Shown here piece by piece: positions 45,978-55,749 of a stretch of 64,000 bases of DNA (within the stretch, counting starts at the first letter, position 1; each line of letters opens with the position of its first letter). The position numbers and the translations under genes were made by a program. The DNA is from Zhengitettix transpicula (Eukaryota > Arthropoda > Insecta > Orthoptera > Tetrigidae), in the NCBI GenBank assembly GCA_037074705.1, contig CM073590.1, positions 236,332,101 to 236,396,100 on the forward strand. Reading direction: 5' to 3'. The notes under the pieces are model-generated. The model was not told the origin of the DNA. It saw nothing but the letters and a program-made list of their open reading frames with translations, and made no database searches.

Positions 45978-46509
45978 GTTTTTTTTATAGGGCAACAGGC
46001 TACAAGAGGGTAATCCACTTTGGGCAACTCCCCTTTAATAGCATAGGAAGGGATTTGAAAGGGGGGATGCGGAAGGGTAGAGGAAGGTAGCCAAGGGCTA
46101 CTAGGGCCCCCGGGCTATATTTTAAGGATCCTACCCGGCATTCGCCTAAAGAAATGCAAGGAAAACCCTAGAAAAACCTGCATCAGTTAGGTCGGGCATT
46201 GGGTACTTGTCCCACCCCCTCCGATAGTGTGTGGGGACGCAGCATTCCCTTCTCCGTGCCTCGACCAGTTTAGGAGGCAGCTGGCCGACTATTCCAATGG
46301 GAATAGCGAACAACTCTTACCGTATGCCCAAGGTCTGCGACCCCGGAACATACACCTCTCAGAACAGGCCGAGGTGCATCGGCTTGTGGGAACCTTAGTT
46401 CAAAAACGGAGAGGAAAAGGCATACCCAAAGGTAGCCCCTTCGTATCTCTCCTACAAGGTTCTGCCTGCGAGAAAAAATCCTCTCGCTGTCTTTTTTTTC
46501 TTTTTTTTC
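45978..46509 (-). mobile_element. A-tailed retroposon copy 18, near full length
   Basis: T-rich start (complement of the A tail), AGGGCAACAGGCTACAAGAGG, all family blocks, ending in AAGGTTCTGCCTGCGAG and a second T-rich stretch. It is flanked by CGTCTTATTG at 45968-45977 and 46510-46519, a perfect 10-bp target duplication. The 105-codon frame inside (46227-46544) runs off the element end and is not conserved. Confidence 0.9.
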
Positions 46510-46639
46510 CGTCTTATTGTTATTGTTTACATTATTTCAAATAAGGTTCCTTAGTTTCAGGTACTAGAGAGTTTTTATTAATTTTTGTAGCGCAGAAGCT
46601 ATATATAATTTAAAATTCACTTATTTTCTCCTAATCGTA

Positions 46640-46735
46640 TGAATAAAAGCGCACAAGGTGCTGCTAAGGAGAGCCTAGAGCGTCAGCTGGAAATCGACGT
46701 TTCGTTCACAATTTCGGGGCATCGTCAGGTAATAG
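46640..46735 (-). repeat. Penelope-type terminus, minus arm
   Basis: On the minus strand 46729-46690 reads CCTGACGATGCCCCG...GTGAACGAAACGTCG, the hammerhead box order but without a convincing stem II. It faces the intact-looking motif at 46821, and GAGAGCCTAGAGCG upstream matches the region next to other PLE cores (CTAAGAAGAGCCTAGAGCGAC). Confidence 0.45.
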
Positions 46736-46814
46736 TGTTTTTAATTAATGCATTATCAGCGAAAAATATTTTTGAGACTGTTATATATTTTTTAATTTAT
46801 CATTTAAAGCTGTA

Positions 46815-46862
46815 TATTGCCTGAGGAAGTCCAACAATTGTGGACGAAACGTCGCGTCGTAT
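46815..46862 (+). ncRNA. Hammerhead-ribozyme-like motif, type I with minimal stem III
   Basis: CTGAGGA (46821-46827) fits the core box CUGANGA. GTCC (46829-46832) pairs with GGAC (46842-46845) as stem II with one bulged A. GAAA (46846-46849) follows directly. Then A-C-G pairs with C-G-T across loop TCG (46849-46857), giving a 3-bp stem III and a GUC cleavage triplet ending at C46858. Stem I is weak: the three bases next to the core pair (C-G, G-U, U-A), then mismatches. Hammerheads with very short stem III are known from Penelope-like retroelements, which are abundant here. Activity is inference. Confidence 0.6.
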
Positions 46863-46869
46863 TTAATTT

Positions 46870-48065
46870 TTTTTTGTTTAAATTAATTAATACAAACTTC
46901 TTGTGACATATTGGCTGTTTTGCTTTGTTTATTAAAATTTATTTTTTTATAAAATATCTGCTGTGGAGATCATTTTATTTCCTCAAAACTCATTGGCATT
47001 AGCGACACGTTTTGATGACGTCATATTAGTGTTTCAAAATGAAGTGACATTAAAGAGATGAAGAAAAACGAATTCCGTCGTTTCTAGTATTTATTAGCAG
47101 TTATAAATTCCATGTAAGTGGGTGGATTATTACATGCATACAATTACAAGGATTTATTGTAGTATGAGAAGTAAATCATAATTCTCGAAATTCATTGGTT
47201 TAAAGGAGTAGAATAACCGGACATAATGAGTTAAATAACAACAGTTTGCGTGTAAAAGGAAATCATTTCCCGCGGAATCTGAAGGGTCTTTAAATGGAGG
47301 GGAGGGGAAAAAACACGTAAATGAAGGGTATTATAAATTGATGATGCAGTCGATTTGAATGCCATTACGAAACCACGTCAATAACAATTTGTAAGTCAGT
47401 GCTGGTTACGAACCGTTCGTTTGAAGATACCTTACAACTGTACAAAGGAACAATTTGTCTCGAATGTAAGGAAACGGATCATTGTCGTCGTCGTTGGCCA
47501 CAGACATCGTAATTACCGTCGATCCACCAATCATCGTTTTCTTGGAGAGGCCTCTCGATCAGAGAAGAGAACAAAGGATGCAAATCCCGTGGAAGAGGAT
47601 ACGCCTCCCACGACGGCAATAAATCACCGAGATGGCCACCCTTCTCTGCCAAATGGCCAGACCGACGCGCCAAAATCAGGTCAGTTTATCCTCCCACGAT
47701 GCATCTTACCAAACATTCTAGCGACTTTTCAAACAGAACGGGAGCTGCGAGTCTCGCGTGTGATGTACAGCCACGCCGAAATACATGACAACTACGCGGC
47801 GAGAATTGCTTTTTCATCATGGTAAAGGGGCGGTTAAATAAACTCCATGCCAAGTAACTGAAATGACGCTGTTATTGCAACAACCTCAGCACCAAACTGT
47901 GAGTTCGTGGGTTCACAGTCCACGTCTCGATTACTGGACGCGTTCCACGGAGGACCTGCCACTTGAAATCAAACCGTGTGTGTGAATGTTTCGGTTATTT
48001 ACAGGCACAAAGAGATTTAATAATATTGATATTATTCCAATATAAAACTTATAATCCTCGACGGC
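46870..48065. other. Unassigned DNA with a GC-richer island
   Basis: 47270-47850 is GC-richer and holds the 134-codon plus frame 47421-47825. That frame has basic and acidic patches but no recognisable domain. A CAGGTCAGT donor-like site occurs at about 47675, so part of it could be an exon. I make no gene call because support is limited to openness. Confidence 0.3.
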
Positions 48066-48069
48066 GGTT

Positions 48070-48200
48070 CTGAACAAATACAATAGTGAATAAGGAAGAT
48101 AGGAAAAACAGACAATATATAAATACCACACAACGTTCCTTGGAACCTTGTTCCTTTCGTCAGGTGCTAAGAAGAGCCTAAACCGACACAACTCCACTGG
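48070..48200 (-). repeat. Penelope-like 3' terminus with hammerhead-like core
   Basis: On the minus strand (48167-48129) CTGACGA, then AAGGAACAAGGTTCC (GGAAC/GTTCC, 5-bp stem II), AAGGAACGTTGTG. The third box is GGAA rather than GAAA. The outer end (AATAAGGAAGATAGG...CAGACAATATATAAATACC) matches other PLE ends. It belongs to the element whose coding remnants follow. Confidence 0.65.
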
Positions 48201-49105
48201 TCAGTTGTCAACACACAAAAGCGACGAAAACGCAACAAGGGGAGAGCCGATGGGTTGGCGTAACAATAAGGGAGCAACGACAATGGGGAAACAGAAGGTT
48301 TAGCGTAATAATTAAGGGATTATAGCAATTACTGAGTTTAATAGTGTCTGTCTATACATTAATAGCTGTGATGTTTTATTTAATGTGTAGCATCTCTGGA
48401 ATTGTACCTGGTGTCAATGTCTAAAATCTTTGCATGTATGTTTAGAATTGATGATATGTTTGGAAACTACAGGTTGTTTATCAATAGGAAGTTTGATATT
48501 AGACACATTTTTTCTTGATACGTGTATTAAGGGAACGTTTTGTTCGCCCTATGTAGCATGAAGTCCAAATAGAGCAAGTGATTTTGTAAACAACACAATG
48601 TTTGCTGTAGGTTCCAAGTGGGTCCTCGTGGTTTTTAATCAAGATGGAAAGGGTAATAGTGGATCTTTAAGTGATGGATATTTGGTATTCTTTGAATATT
48701 TAGACAAATTTGTGATGTAGACATTTGTAATAAGGGAGTACGAGAAATCATTTGGCTTGAGGTGTTTGGGGACAATTGACAGTAGGATGTTGGATTTTGT
48801 TCAATCTGCTGTTTATGTGTTTAATGATAAAATTTAAAGGGTACTCATTGGAGATTGAAATGTTTCGGACAATATTTAAGTTGTGTTGATGGAACATGGA
48901 GTTAGAAAGTAACATAGGTCTGTCTACAAGATTGTATACCATGGCTCTCTTTTAGTTTGTAGGATGATCAGAAAGATAATTGAGAACATGCCCAGAGTAT
49001 GGAGGGTTTTCTGAACCAATTAGTGAAGAATTGTGAATGAATACGGCGACATCAAGGAAATTAAGAGAATGATTGGATTCAAGTTCATTTTTTTGCTAAG
49101 GTAGT
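48201..49105 (-). pseudogene. Penelope-like element: RT C-terminus and GIY-YIG endonuclease remnant
   Basis: Minus-strand order from 49105 downward: a segment containing SLNFLDVAVF, then PYSGHVLNYLSDHP, then RAMVYNLVDRPMLLSNS (48942-48748 frame), all typical of the region after the catalytic box in Penelope RTs; then Cys-rich GIY-YIG-like sequence near 48560-48530, where the complement of TACATAGGGCGAACAAAACG matches the YIG-QTKRS-type string at 59354, and a tail matching the NSRDA segment near 48390. Stops and frame shifts occur throughout, so it is dead. The upstream RT part with YVDD is adjacent but inverted. Confidence 0.75.
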
Positions 49106-49114
49106 CATGAGAGA

Positions 49115-49292
49115 CTTTGAAAATTCTTGTCTCTCTACTTCCTGTCCAACCACTTTGTTACATCAGATATGTAGATGACATTTTTTGTATTGTTAATACC
49201 TCTCGAATCAACCTTATACTCAATACTTTCAATAATGATCATCCCAACCTACAATTCACCCATTAACACCCATGAACTCATCAAATAGAATG
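49115..49292 (+). pseudogene. Penelope-like RT catalytic segment (YVDD), inverted relative to the rest
   Basis: Translates LPVQPLCYIRYVDDIFCIVN then a segment ending NDHPNLQFTH and a stop. RYVDDIF is the catalytic box C of Penelope-like reverse transcriptases. In an intact element this lies immediately upstream of the SLNFLDV segment, which here is on the opposite strand at about 49085. Both pieces end at the same ATGAACT sequence, so they are two parts of one insertion with an inverted 5' part. Upstream RT, any N-terminal region and start codon are absent. Confidence 0.8.
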
Positions 49293-49655
49293 GTCTTGTT
49301 GTGGTTGTGGTAGTCAGTTCACAGACTGGTTTGATGCATATTTCTATGCTAATCTACCCTGCGTTATCTAATCTTTTCATCTCTGCACAATTATTGTAAC
49401 CCCCACATCCACACTGATTTACATAACATATTCTAACCTTGGTCTTCATCATCTTCCATTATTCTTACCCTACACAACTTCCTCTCCATTACTAATTTAA
49501 CGAGCCCTTCGTGCCTCAAAATGTGTTCTTCTATCTTCACAAATTATATTCAAGATTACCAGAACCAGAGCTGTGACTGGATCCATCCAAGTCTGACTTT
49601 CAGCATGCTTCTGCAGCACCATATTTAAAAAATCTTCCACTCTTGATTAAGAAAA
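49293..49655 (-). mobile_element. RTE-type LINE 3' end with CAA-rich tail
   Basis: Left edge CTTGTTGTGGTTGTGG is the complement of a CCACAACCACAACAAG tail. It is followed by GTCAGTTCACAGACTGGTTTGATGCA and GTGCCTCAAAATGTGTTCT, sequence I know as the common 3' end of RTE-like LINEs in arthropods. No open frame remains. The upstream RT part of the same element appears to resume at about 50185 after an insertion of about 530 bp. Confidence 0.65.
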
Positions 49656-50184
49656 ATTATAAAGGGCTGTTTTTGCAATTTTTTAAAAATGAGTGTATAT
49701 TTTAATGAAAATATTTTTTTTATTATATTTGAAGAATTTTTTGTATTTTACCTTTTGGATCAGGGTTGATTAAATAACTTTTTATGAGTTTCTCAAATAT
49801 ATTATTAATACTTTAATTGATTAAATCCTTCTTTAATACAGTCACATATAAAAAATTTTATTTGAGTGTAAGTTACATTAAAATGTAAATTTTTTTAAAA
49901 AAATAGTCCATCAGGAGCTTCTGGTTATTCTAACAATATTACTCTGAATAAGTCAGGGCTTGACCATTAAACACTTAACATGTAACCCTATAGGATGCCA
50001 TATACAACTGTGTCAGAGAAAGTTGGCCTCCGGAAATGTTTTAATTAAATAATCTGATGAATATGGTTAGAATAACCGAAAGCTTCTGTGGGACTATTTT
50101 AATTTAATTTACATTGAAATATTTATTTTTATTTTTAACTCTATAAAAAATTGGTTAATCAATTATAATAATAATAAACCTACT
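49656..50184. other. AT-rich block interrupting the LINE
   Basis: About 530 bp of AT-rich DNA lying between two parts of the 49.3-50.3 kb LINE. No terminal repeats or target duplication were identified, so its nature is unknown. Confidence 0.35.
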
Positions 50185-50275
50185 TTATTTCCTCTTCTGT
50201 AGTTTCGATTGACCAAGTATCACTTCCATACACGCTACAGATAAGCATTTTTATAAATAATTTTTTTTAGTATTA
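50185..50275 (-). pseudogene. RTE-type reverse transcriptase fragment
   Basis: The minus strand translates KMLICSVYGSDTWSIETT followed by EEEIK. The pattern V-x-x-YGS-x-TW is the conserved end of the RT domain (thumb entry) in RTE-like LINEs. It is a second element, distinct from the fragment just upstream, which has the equivalent box as NILCYGSETW. Confidence 0.65.
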
Positions 50276-50299
50276 AACTTATATTAAATGCAAGAAAAT

Positions 50300-51172
50300 T
50301 CTTCTTTTTTCCCCCCAAAAATGTTTCATTGCTCGTGCTATACAAGTAGATATTTTTCTGACACATTTTCAGTTTTGTTTATTTCTTCAATGATAATTGT
50401 CAGATTCTTCTTCTTCTTCGACTTTTCCCCCTTTTATAGATTTGCCATCATCAATTTCCATTTCTGTATGTCGTTCTAATCTCCATCTTCCAAATTCCTA
50501 TCCTCCATCTATCCGGGTCTACCCCGTTTATTTTTTCCAGGAGGTGACCATTGGTATATTTATTTTGGCCACCTTCTATTTTCCATTCTTCGTACCATTT
50601 AAGGGTTTGAGTTTCATTCCTTTTAACGACAGACGAGGTTACGTTCATTTCTTTCCAAAGGAGTTAATTTCTAATTTTATCCTGTCTTGTTTTTTTTTGA
50701 AGGCTTCTCCTCAGATAATCGATTTCTACTGTTCTAATTTTGTTCTTTTGTAATTATGTCAGGGGCCAAGTTTCACTTCCATAACATAGAATGTTCTGTA
50801 TTATGCTCTTATAAATTTTGGTTTTTGTTTCCTTTGTTAAATTTTTCTTCCAAATTATTCCGTGTAATATCTTGGTAGCATTCTTTTCCATTAAAATTTT
50901 AGTTTGTACATCTCTTTCACATGTTCCCACATTTGTAAATATTGACTCCAAGTATTTAAAAAATTCACATTTTTTTATTTTTCCTGTTTCGAGTGTTATG
51001 TCTTCTACATCATTTCCTATTCTGTCTTCTGTAAATTTATGTTCAGTCCCCATTTTTTATATTTTTCCATGAGCTTATTTATCATGTATGTCATGTTCTC
51101 TTCATCTCCTGTAAATATTAACTGATCGTCGGCGAACAGCAATGGATGTAGTATCCTGTCTCCAATAGGAGA
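50300..51172 (-). pseudogene. RTE-type LINE reverse transcriptase, C-terminal half, frameshifted
   Basis: From the right: LLFADDQLIFTGDEE with the catalytic ADD box (51139-51122), continuing to a WGLNINLQKTE segment and a stop at about 51020. After a frame change comes the 99-codon frame 51053-50754 with KYLESIFTNVGTCERDVQ and NILCYGSETWPLT, and a third frame (50648-50451) with the downstream QTLKWYEEWKIEGGQ region that in related elements reads WYGHV-like. The order fits RTE-like endonuclease-RT proteins. The 5' endonuclease and upstream RT are missing; the copy ends at a (TA)n tract. Confidence 0.75.
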
Positions 51173-51179
51173 TTGTCAG

Positions 51180-51182
<3 letters not shown>

Positions 51183-51221
<39 letters not shown>
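51183..51221. repeat. (TA)n microsatellite, left flank of LTR-like copy 5
   Basis: About 38 bp of alternating TA. Confidence 0.95.
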
Positions 51222-51225
<4 letters not shown>

Positions 51226-52191
51226 GAGGCAATTAGATAATTAATAATTGAAAATTTGTAGTAAATTAATGTCGGCGAGTATATAAACACAACAATGTAC
51301 TGGCGGGCCTTTGTCGGCGAGCGTTTTAAACTCCGGGCTCAGGAAGTCAGTCGCGGGCAGATTTTCATCTAGTAAAGAGTGACAGGCAAGACTTCATTAA
51401 GAGTGGTGTGGCACACAGAATTTAATCGAGTAAAGTTTGGACATAGAATTCGATCAAGTAAAGGTCGCAGGAAAGTTTTCATTAAGTAAAGCCACAGTTA
51501 GAAATACAACAAGTAAAGACAGTGACAAAATTTCATCGAGAAGGAGTTGATAACTTTCTGATTGACCATTAATCAGTTGTACGGAGTAATAGTTCCAGTT
51601 GAAAGATACAAAAGTTTTGGACAGTGATTTTGAAACAAATTAAATTCTGTGAAATTATGGCCTGTTGTATGTGAATAGTGTAGTGTGTCAAAGAGCCCAA
51701 ACGAATGCCTGGTACCAGTAAAGAAACTGTAAGTAGAGAGAGAAATTTTATTGTAAACGTTAAATATGGATCAAATCGTCAGATTTCGGATTCAAGGTTA
51801 ATTTTGTTGTTTAATTCTAATATTGTAAAATTTGATTGTTAATTTGAATGTAGGAAAGGTTTGTTCTTTATTTAAAAGGCCCAAATAAACGACCCTCAGT
51901 TGAGAGTATATGAGTTTGTAAAGTAGTAAGAGCACGAATGTAAATTAATCACATCAAGTAATTTTGTTATTTTACTTTAAACAAATTAATTGTTTTCTGA
52001 GGTTTAAATTTTGTAAATTATTTAACATCTTCTCAGTTTAAATTCTAATAAAATAAATTCATCCATTAATTAACCATTGATTTACTTAATTTCTTCTTAA
52101 TGTTACATTTTGGCGTGCCAACGTGAGGCAAATTAATTGTCATCAACGTGGGGCCAATCATTTAATTAATTAATGTAATTTGTGTATTACA
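51222..52191 (+). mobile_element. LTR-like repeat copy 5
   Basis: The left terminus is worn (AATTAGAGGCAATTAG in place of TGTAATGCCAATTAA). The right end is GTGTATTACA followed by ATAT. It contains GCCTGGTACCAGTAAAG (about 51710), AAACTGTAAGTAGAG as a donor-like site, and a block near ACGACCCTCAGTTGAGAG. At 52111-52129 TGGCGTGCCAACGTGAGGC resembles an LTR-retrotransposon primer-binding site, preceded by TTACA; AACGTGGGGCC follows at 52145. Confidence 0.75.
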
Positions 52192-52201
52192 ATATATATA
52201 T

Positions 52202-53217
52202 AGTAATATACAAAAAGGAAGGCTTTTAATTAAAGGAAAGATTGTAAACTTTAACAAACAATAGCTTTATTTTTAATACTTTATAACAATTACACAATTT
52301 AAAAATATATCTCAGGGTCTCTACTGGGTTTGATAATGGCGAATCATTTTATTTCTCAACTTAAACACAAATTCCAATTTAAAAGAGAAAAGATTTACTC
52401 ACCAATTAACTATGACGAAATTTACTTGTCATCGAAATTAAACTAAAAAGATGGATTCTAATGAACAAATTTTAATCAAAAGAAGAAAACGAAATCTGAC
52501 GTTTATCTTTTAATCAGATTTACATAATTATTTGTTTTATATTGTTACTCACGGCAGCATTCCAGGATACCTTGAAATTGACGAAACACTATGGCGGGGT
52601 TTTGCACTGCTTCTAAAAACTCACAGATTCTAAAATTAATATTTTTAGATGAAAAATCAGGAACCAGGTTTTTCGACTCTCCCTCGGTTGACTTTTGCTA
52701 ATCCTGCCCGGCTATGTTCACAAGACTGTTTGTGCTTAGCAGGTTTCGTAGTTCTGCTCAAGTGAATATTTCGTCTTGAGCAAAATGTTCATGGACCAAT
52801 CAACTCTGTTGGTTGGTACTCCTCGATATTTCTCTGCAAATTTCCTTTGAATATTTGAAATTGTCTTGTCTATTTCAACTCGACCAATTTCTGTCGTGTC
52901 TGACTGCCCACTGCTTCTACTTAACTTTACTTTTAAAAGAATATCTCGTCTATTTTAATACGACCTTCCAGCCAACTCCAGCTAACTTCTCAATATCTTC
53001 CTGCGACCAAGCCTTCCTGCTCATGCGACCTGAACTCTACCATATCATAATGTAAACTGGACTCTCTCGTAATTTTTAGCGCGCATTGCTTCTTTCGACA
53101 AAGGAAACAATACTTGGCTACATTGTTGCTGTGTTCTGTACCGCCGTTACAAAGGATTCCTCTAACAATTTAGATTTTCAAATTTCTCAATTCATGTCTT
53201 AATTAATTGGCATTACA
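52202..53217 (-). mobile_element. LTR-like repeat copy 6, tail to tail with copy 5
   Basis: Right end GGCATTACA followed by ATAT. The left end AGTAATATAC is a mutated TGTAAT-type terminus, separated from copy 5 only by ATATATATAT. Minus-strand landmarks: ACTGTTGTTT... is not kept, but CGTGAGTAACAATA (donor-like, about 52556-52543) and the complement of ATCTCAGGGTCTCTACTGGG (about 52310) are. The 80-codon frame 52813-53055 is not conserved in other copies. Confidence 0.72.
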
Positions 53218-53221
53218 ATAT

Positions 53222-53832
53222 ATATATATATAAATTAAAAATAACTTGTGTACTGATTTTTAAAACTACAGAATTCTATCCGATAATCTGTTAGTTGTTC
53301 ATCTTGATTTATCTATCCCTTAATTATTATCAGCGAGTAATTTAATATTTACACTGACACGATTATATTTTTTTCCCCCCGAGTTTCACTTTTCACATTA
53401 TTATATTTATTCCATTTTCTTTTACGTCACGAGTCTTCCTTACAACATTATGTACTGCCTAAGTCTCCTTTAATATCATTTCCTGCTGAAAAGTGGCCCA
53501 GAATAACATTGAAGGCAAGTTGCCTCGCGTCTCCATGATCAAAAATGTATTTATCTTTATTTTGTAAGAAAAATAGTATTACACGTACGCAGAGTTGATA
53601 AATTAAGACGGCGGAAGCCATTCAGAGGCACTAACGCGATTTTGGTTATATTTTGGTCAGGACAGAAATAAAATTTACACTACATTTATTTATTGAAGGA
53701 TGTTAACCACGGTATTCCAAAACTTCTGTACTGTGACGTCATTAAATTAAAATTTCCATGAGTTTTCTATGTTTAATACCCTTATTAATTAATTATAGTG
53801 ACAAATGAAGGTGATGTTAAACATCGGCAACA
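53222..53832. other. AT-rich DNA
   Basis: No recognised feature. Confidence 0.45.
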
Positions 53833-53834
53833 CA

Positions 53835-53965
53835 ATGAGGAATTAATAACAAGAAAGAAAAGCCCAAATACAGACCAAAGAAGTGATTATAGAAATACCT
53901 CAAAACGCTTCTGGAAACCGTGTTCCCTTTTTTCAGAAAACTAAAAGCCCACAAGAACCTAAAGC
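53835..53965 (-). repeat. Penelope-like terminal repeat
   Basis: TTAATAACAAGAAAGAAAAGCCCAAATACAGACC...GTGATTATAGAAATACCTCAAAACGCTTCTGGAAACC. The hammerhead-like core is degraded (complement reads CTGAAAAAAGGGAACACGG...CAGAAGCG). Confidence 0.6.
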
Positions 53966-54084
53966 GAAACAACTGCTCAATTCAGTTTTTACAGCTCATG
54001 GGTACCATAAATTAATTAACAAGAATTATCGAAAATAATAATAAAGGTAAAATGAAAAATTTATTTATGATTGAAAATTAATAA

Positions 54085-54200
54085 TAAGAAAGACCAAAAG
54101 AAATGACCAAAGAAGTGATAATATAAGAAACCACACAACGTTTCCGGAAACCTTGTTCCTTTCTTCAGGTGCAGAAAATGTGACAACTGTCAAAAGTATT
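54085..54200 (-). repeat. Penelope-like terminal repeat, left arm of an inverted pair
   Basis: GAAAATTAATAATAAGAAAGACC...GTGATAATATAAGAAACCAC, then minus strand (54171-54134) CTGAAGA, AAGGAACAAGGTTTCCG, GAAACGTTGTGTGG. All three core boxes are present and stem II forms from GGAA/TTCC. Confidence 0.7.
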
Positions 54201-54224
54201 TTGGGGTTTTCAGTTTTGCCTACT

Positions 54225-54375
54225 GACTAGTGGAGGTGTGTCTGTATCGGTTCTTACATATTTTATGCAGCTGAAGAAAGGAACAAGGTTTCCGGAAACG
54301 TTGTGTGGTTTTTCTTCATCACTTCTTCGGTCTGTATTTTGGCTATCTTTCTTATTAATTATTTTCAATCATTTC
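54225..54375 (+). repeat. Penelope-like terminal repeat, right arm of an inverted pair
   Basis: CTGAAGA, AAGGAACAAGGTTTCCG, GAAACGTTGTGTGG (54272-54312 region), then CATCACTTCTTCGGTCTGTATTTTGGCTATCTTTC, the reverse complement of the left arm about 60 bp away. The 91-codon frame 54238-54513 overlapping it is a shadow. Confidence 0.7.
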
Positions 54376-54379
54376 AAAG

Positions 54380-55485
54380 TGGATATAAGTAATATACTCA
54401 TTTTCATAAATTTAGTTTTCCCTTCCTTAATATTTATGTCTCAATGTTTACTTCTTCCCTTCCAATACCTTACATATTTTCTCCAGCCCCTTCACGTTCA
54501 GAGCCACCAATGAAAATCTATTCGCATAAGTGGTTCGACCTTTAATCCATCGTGCTTCCTTTCCACAACGCCTTAATAGCTACATGTAAGGCCAAATTAA
54601 ATAATACTGCAGATAGACATTGTCATAACACAGGTATGTTTCACCCATCTTACCTTCTATAAGCCATTTCGCATTTCTGTCCCGAGAATTCCATTAAAGG
54701 CAAGCTCGTATAAAATTTCTCGAATATCACCACCAAAAGACTGTACTAATATAGACTACTCAATGTTAACAGTCCACAACATCAAAAGAACAATTAAATT
54801 CCTCATCATTAAAAAAAATTAAATAAATCAAAAGCTGACTGTATTCATCCGGAAAAGGTTTATAAGATAAAATAAGGTAAAATAAAATCTATAAATTATG
54901 TAAGTTAAATAATAATGTAAGACAGAACTGTAAAAAAAATTTTATTGTATTTATAACAAAGTTTCGAATTAAATAAATAAATATTGTTAAATTTATTGTG
55001 TAAATGTTGTAAATTCCGGCAAAACATCACATTTTCTACAATTAAGTAAAAATTCACACAGGATCTTCGCAATAAATAATTTGTTCCAGAGTTTTAACCA
55101 AGTTTTAAAATTATAATACATTTTTACAGCCGAAAGTAAGCAAAACATAAATGAGAAAATACACATTATAAAGATAAAAGTAAATAGAAGACGCTATTAA
55201 AGGCTGAGCGTCAAATGTTTACGTCTTCTTGGAAAGAATGAATAGAAAGATCATGAATAGAAAGAATAGATAGATTATATATTAGATATTAGTCATCTAA
55301 ACAATGAAAGACACTTGATGGAAAAAAAAATTATGCTAGTTACCGAAACACTCGCCAGGTGTTGTAAATAGCTTTGACCACCTATACCTGTGGTTTCAGA
55401 AGGAATATTGCAACATAAACAGTACCGTCGGCAAATTTTTTACCCAATGACTGATCCTTGAACTGGCGTTTTAAATACAGGCATA
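54380..55485. other. AT-rich DNA
   Basis: No recognised gene or repeat. Confidence 0.45.
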
Positions 55486-55539
55486 ACATTTTTTAGTGTA
55501 GATTGTTAGACTTGATTGTCGTCGCCCCCCTTATTGTTA

Positions 55540-55745
55540 CGTTGACCCTTCGACTCTCCCATTGTCGTTACGTTTCCGTCGCTTTTGAGTTTTGCCAACT
55601 GACGAGTGCAGTTGTGTCGCTCTAGGATCTTCTTCGCACCTGACGAAAGGAACAAGGATCCCAGAAACGTTGTGTGGTATTTATATTATCACTTTCTTTG
55701 TCTGAATTGCCTATCTTTTTTATTCATTATTTTTAATCAGACGTA
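55540..55745 (+). repeat. Penelope-like 3' terminus with hammerhead-like core
   Basis: CTTCGACTCTCCCATTGTCG...TTTTGCCAACTGACGAGTGCAG...GCTCTAGGATCTTCTTCG, then CTGACGA, AAGGAACAAGGATCC, CAGAAACGTTGTGTGG (55641-55678), then the outer end (TCACTTTCTTTGTCTGAATTGCC...TTTTAATCAGACG). It has the same layout as 59895-60110 but no GIY-YIG sequence upstream. Confidence 0.7.
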
Positions 55746-55749
55746 GATT

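Noticed and set aside
46690..46729. Second active hammerhead facing the one at 46.82 kb
   Set aside because: Boxes CTGACGA and GAAACG are present but the intervening sequence does not form a stem II and stem III does not close.
47421..47825. 134-codon plus-strand open frame
   Set aside because: Open only because of a local GC-rich island; no recognisable domain and only one donor-like site. Left as unassigned rather than called a gene.
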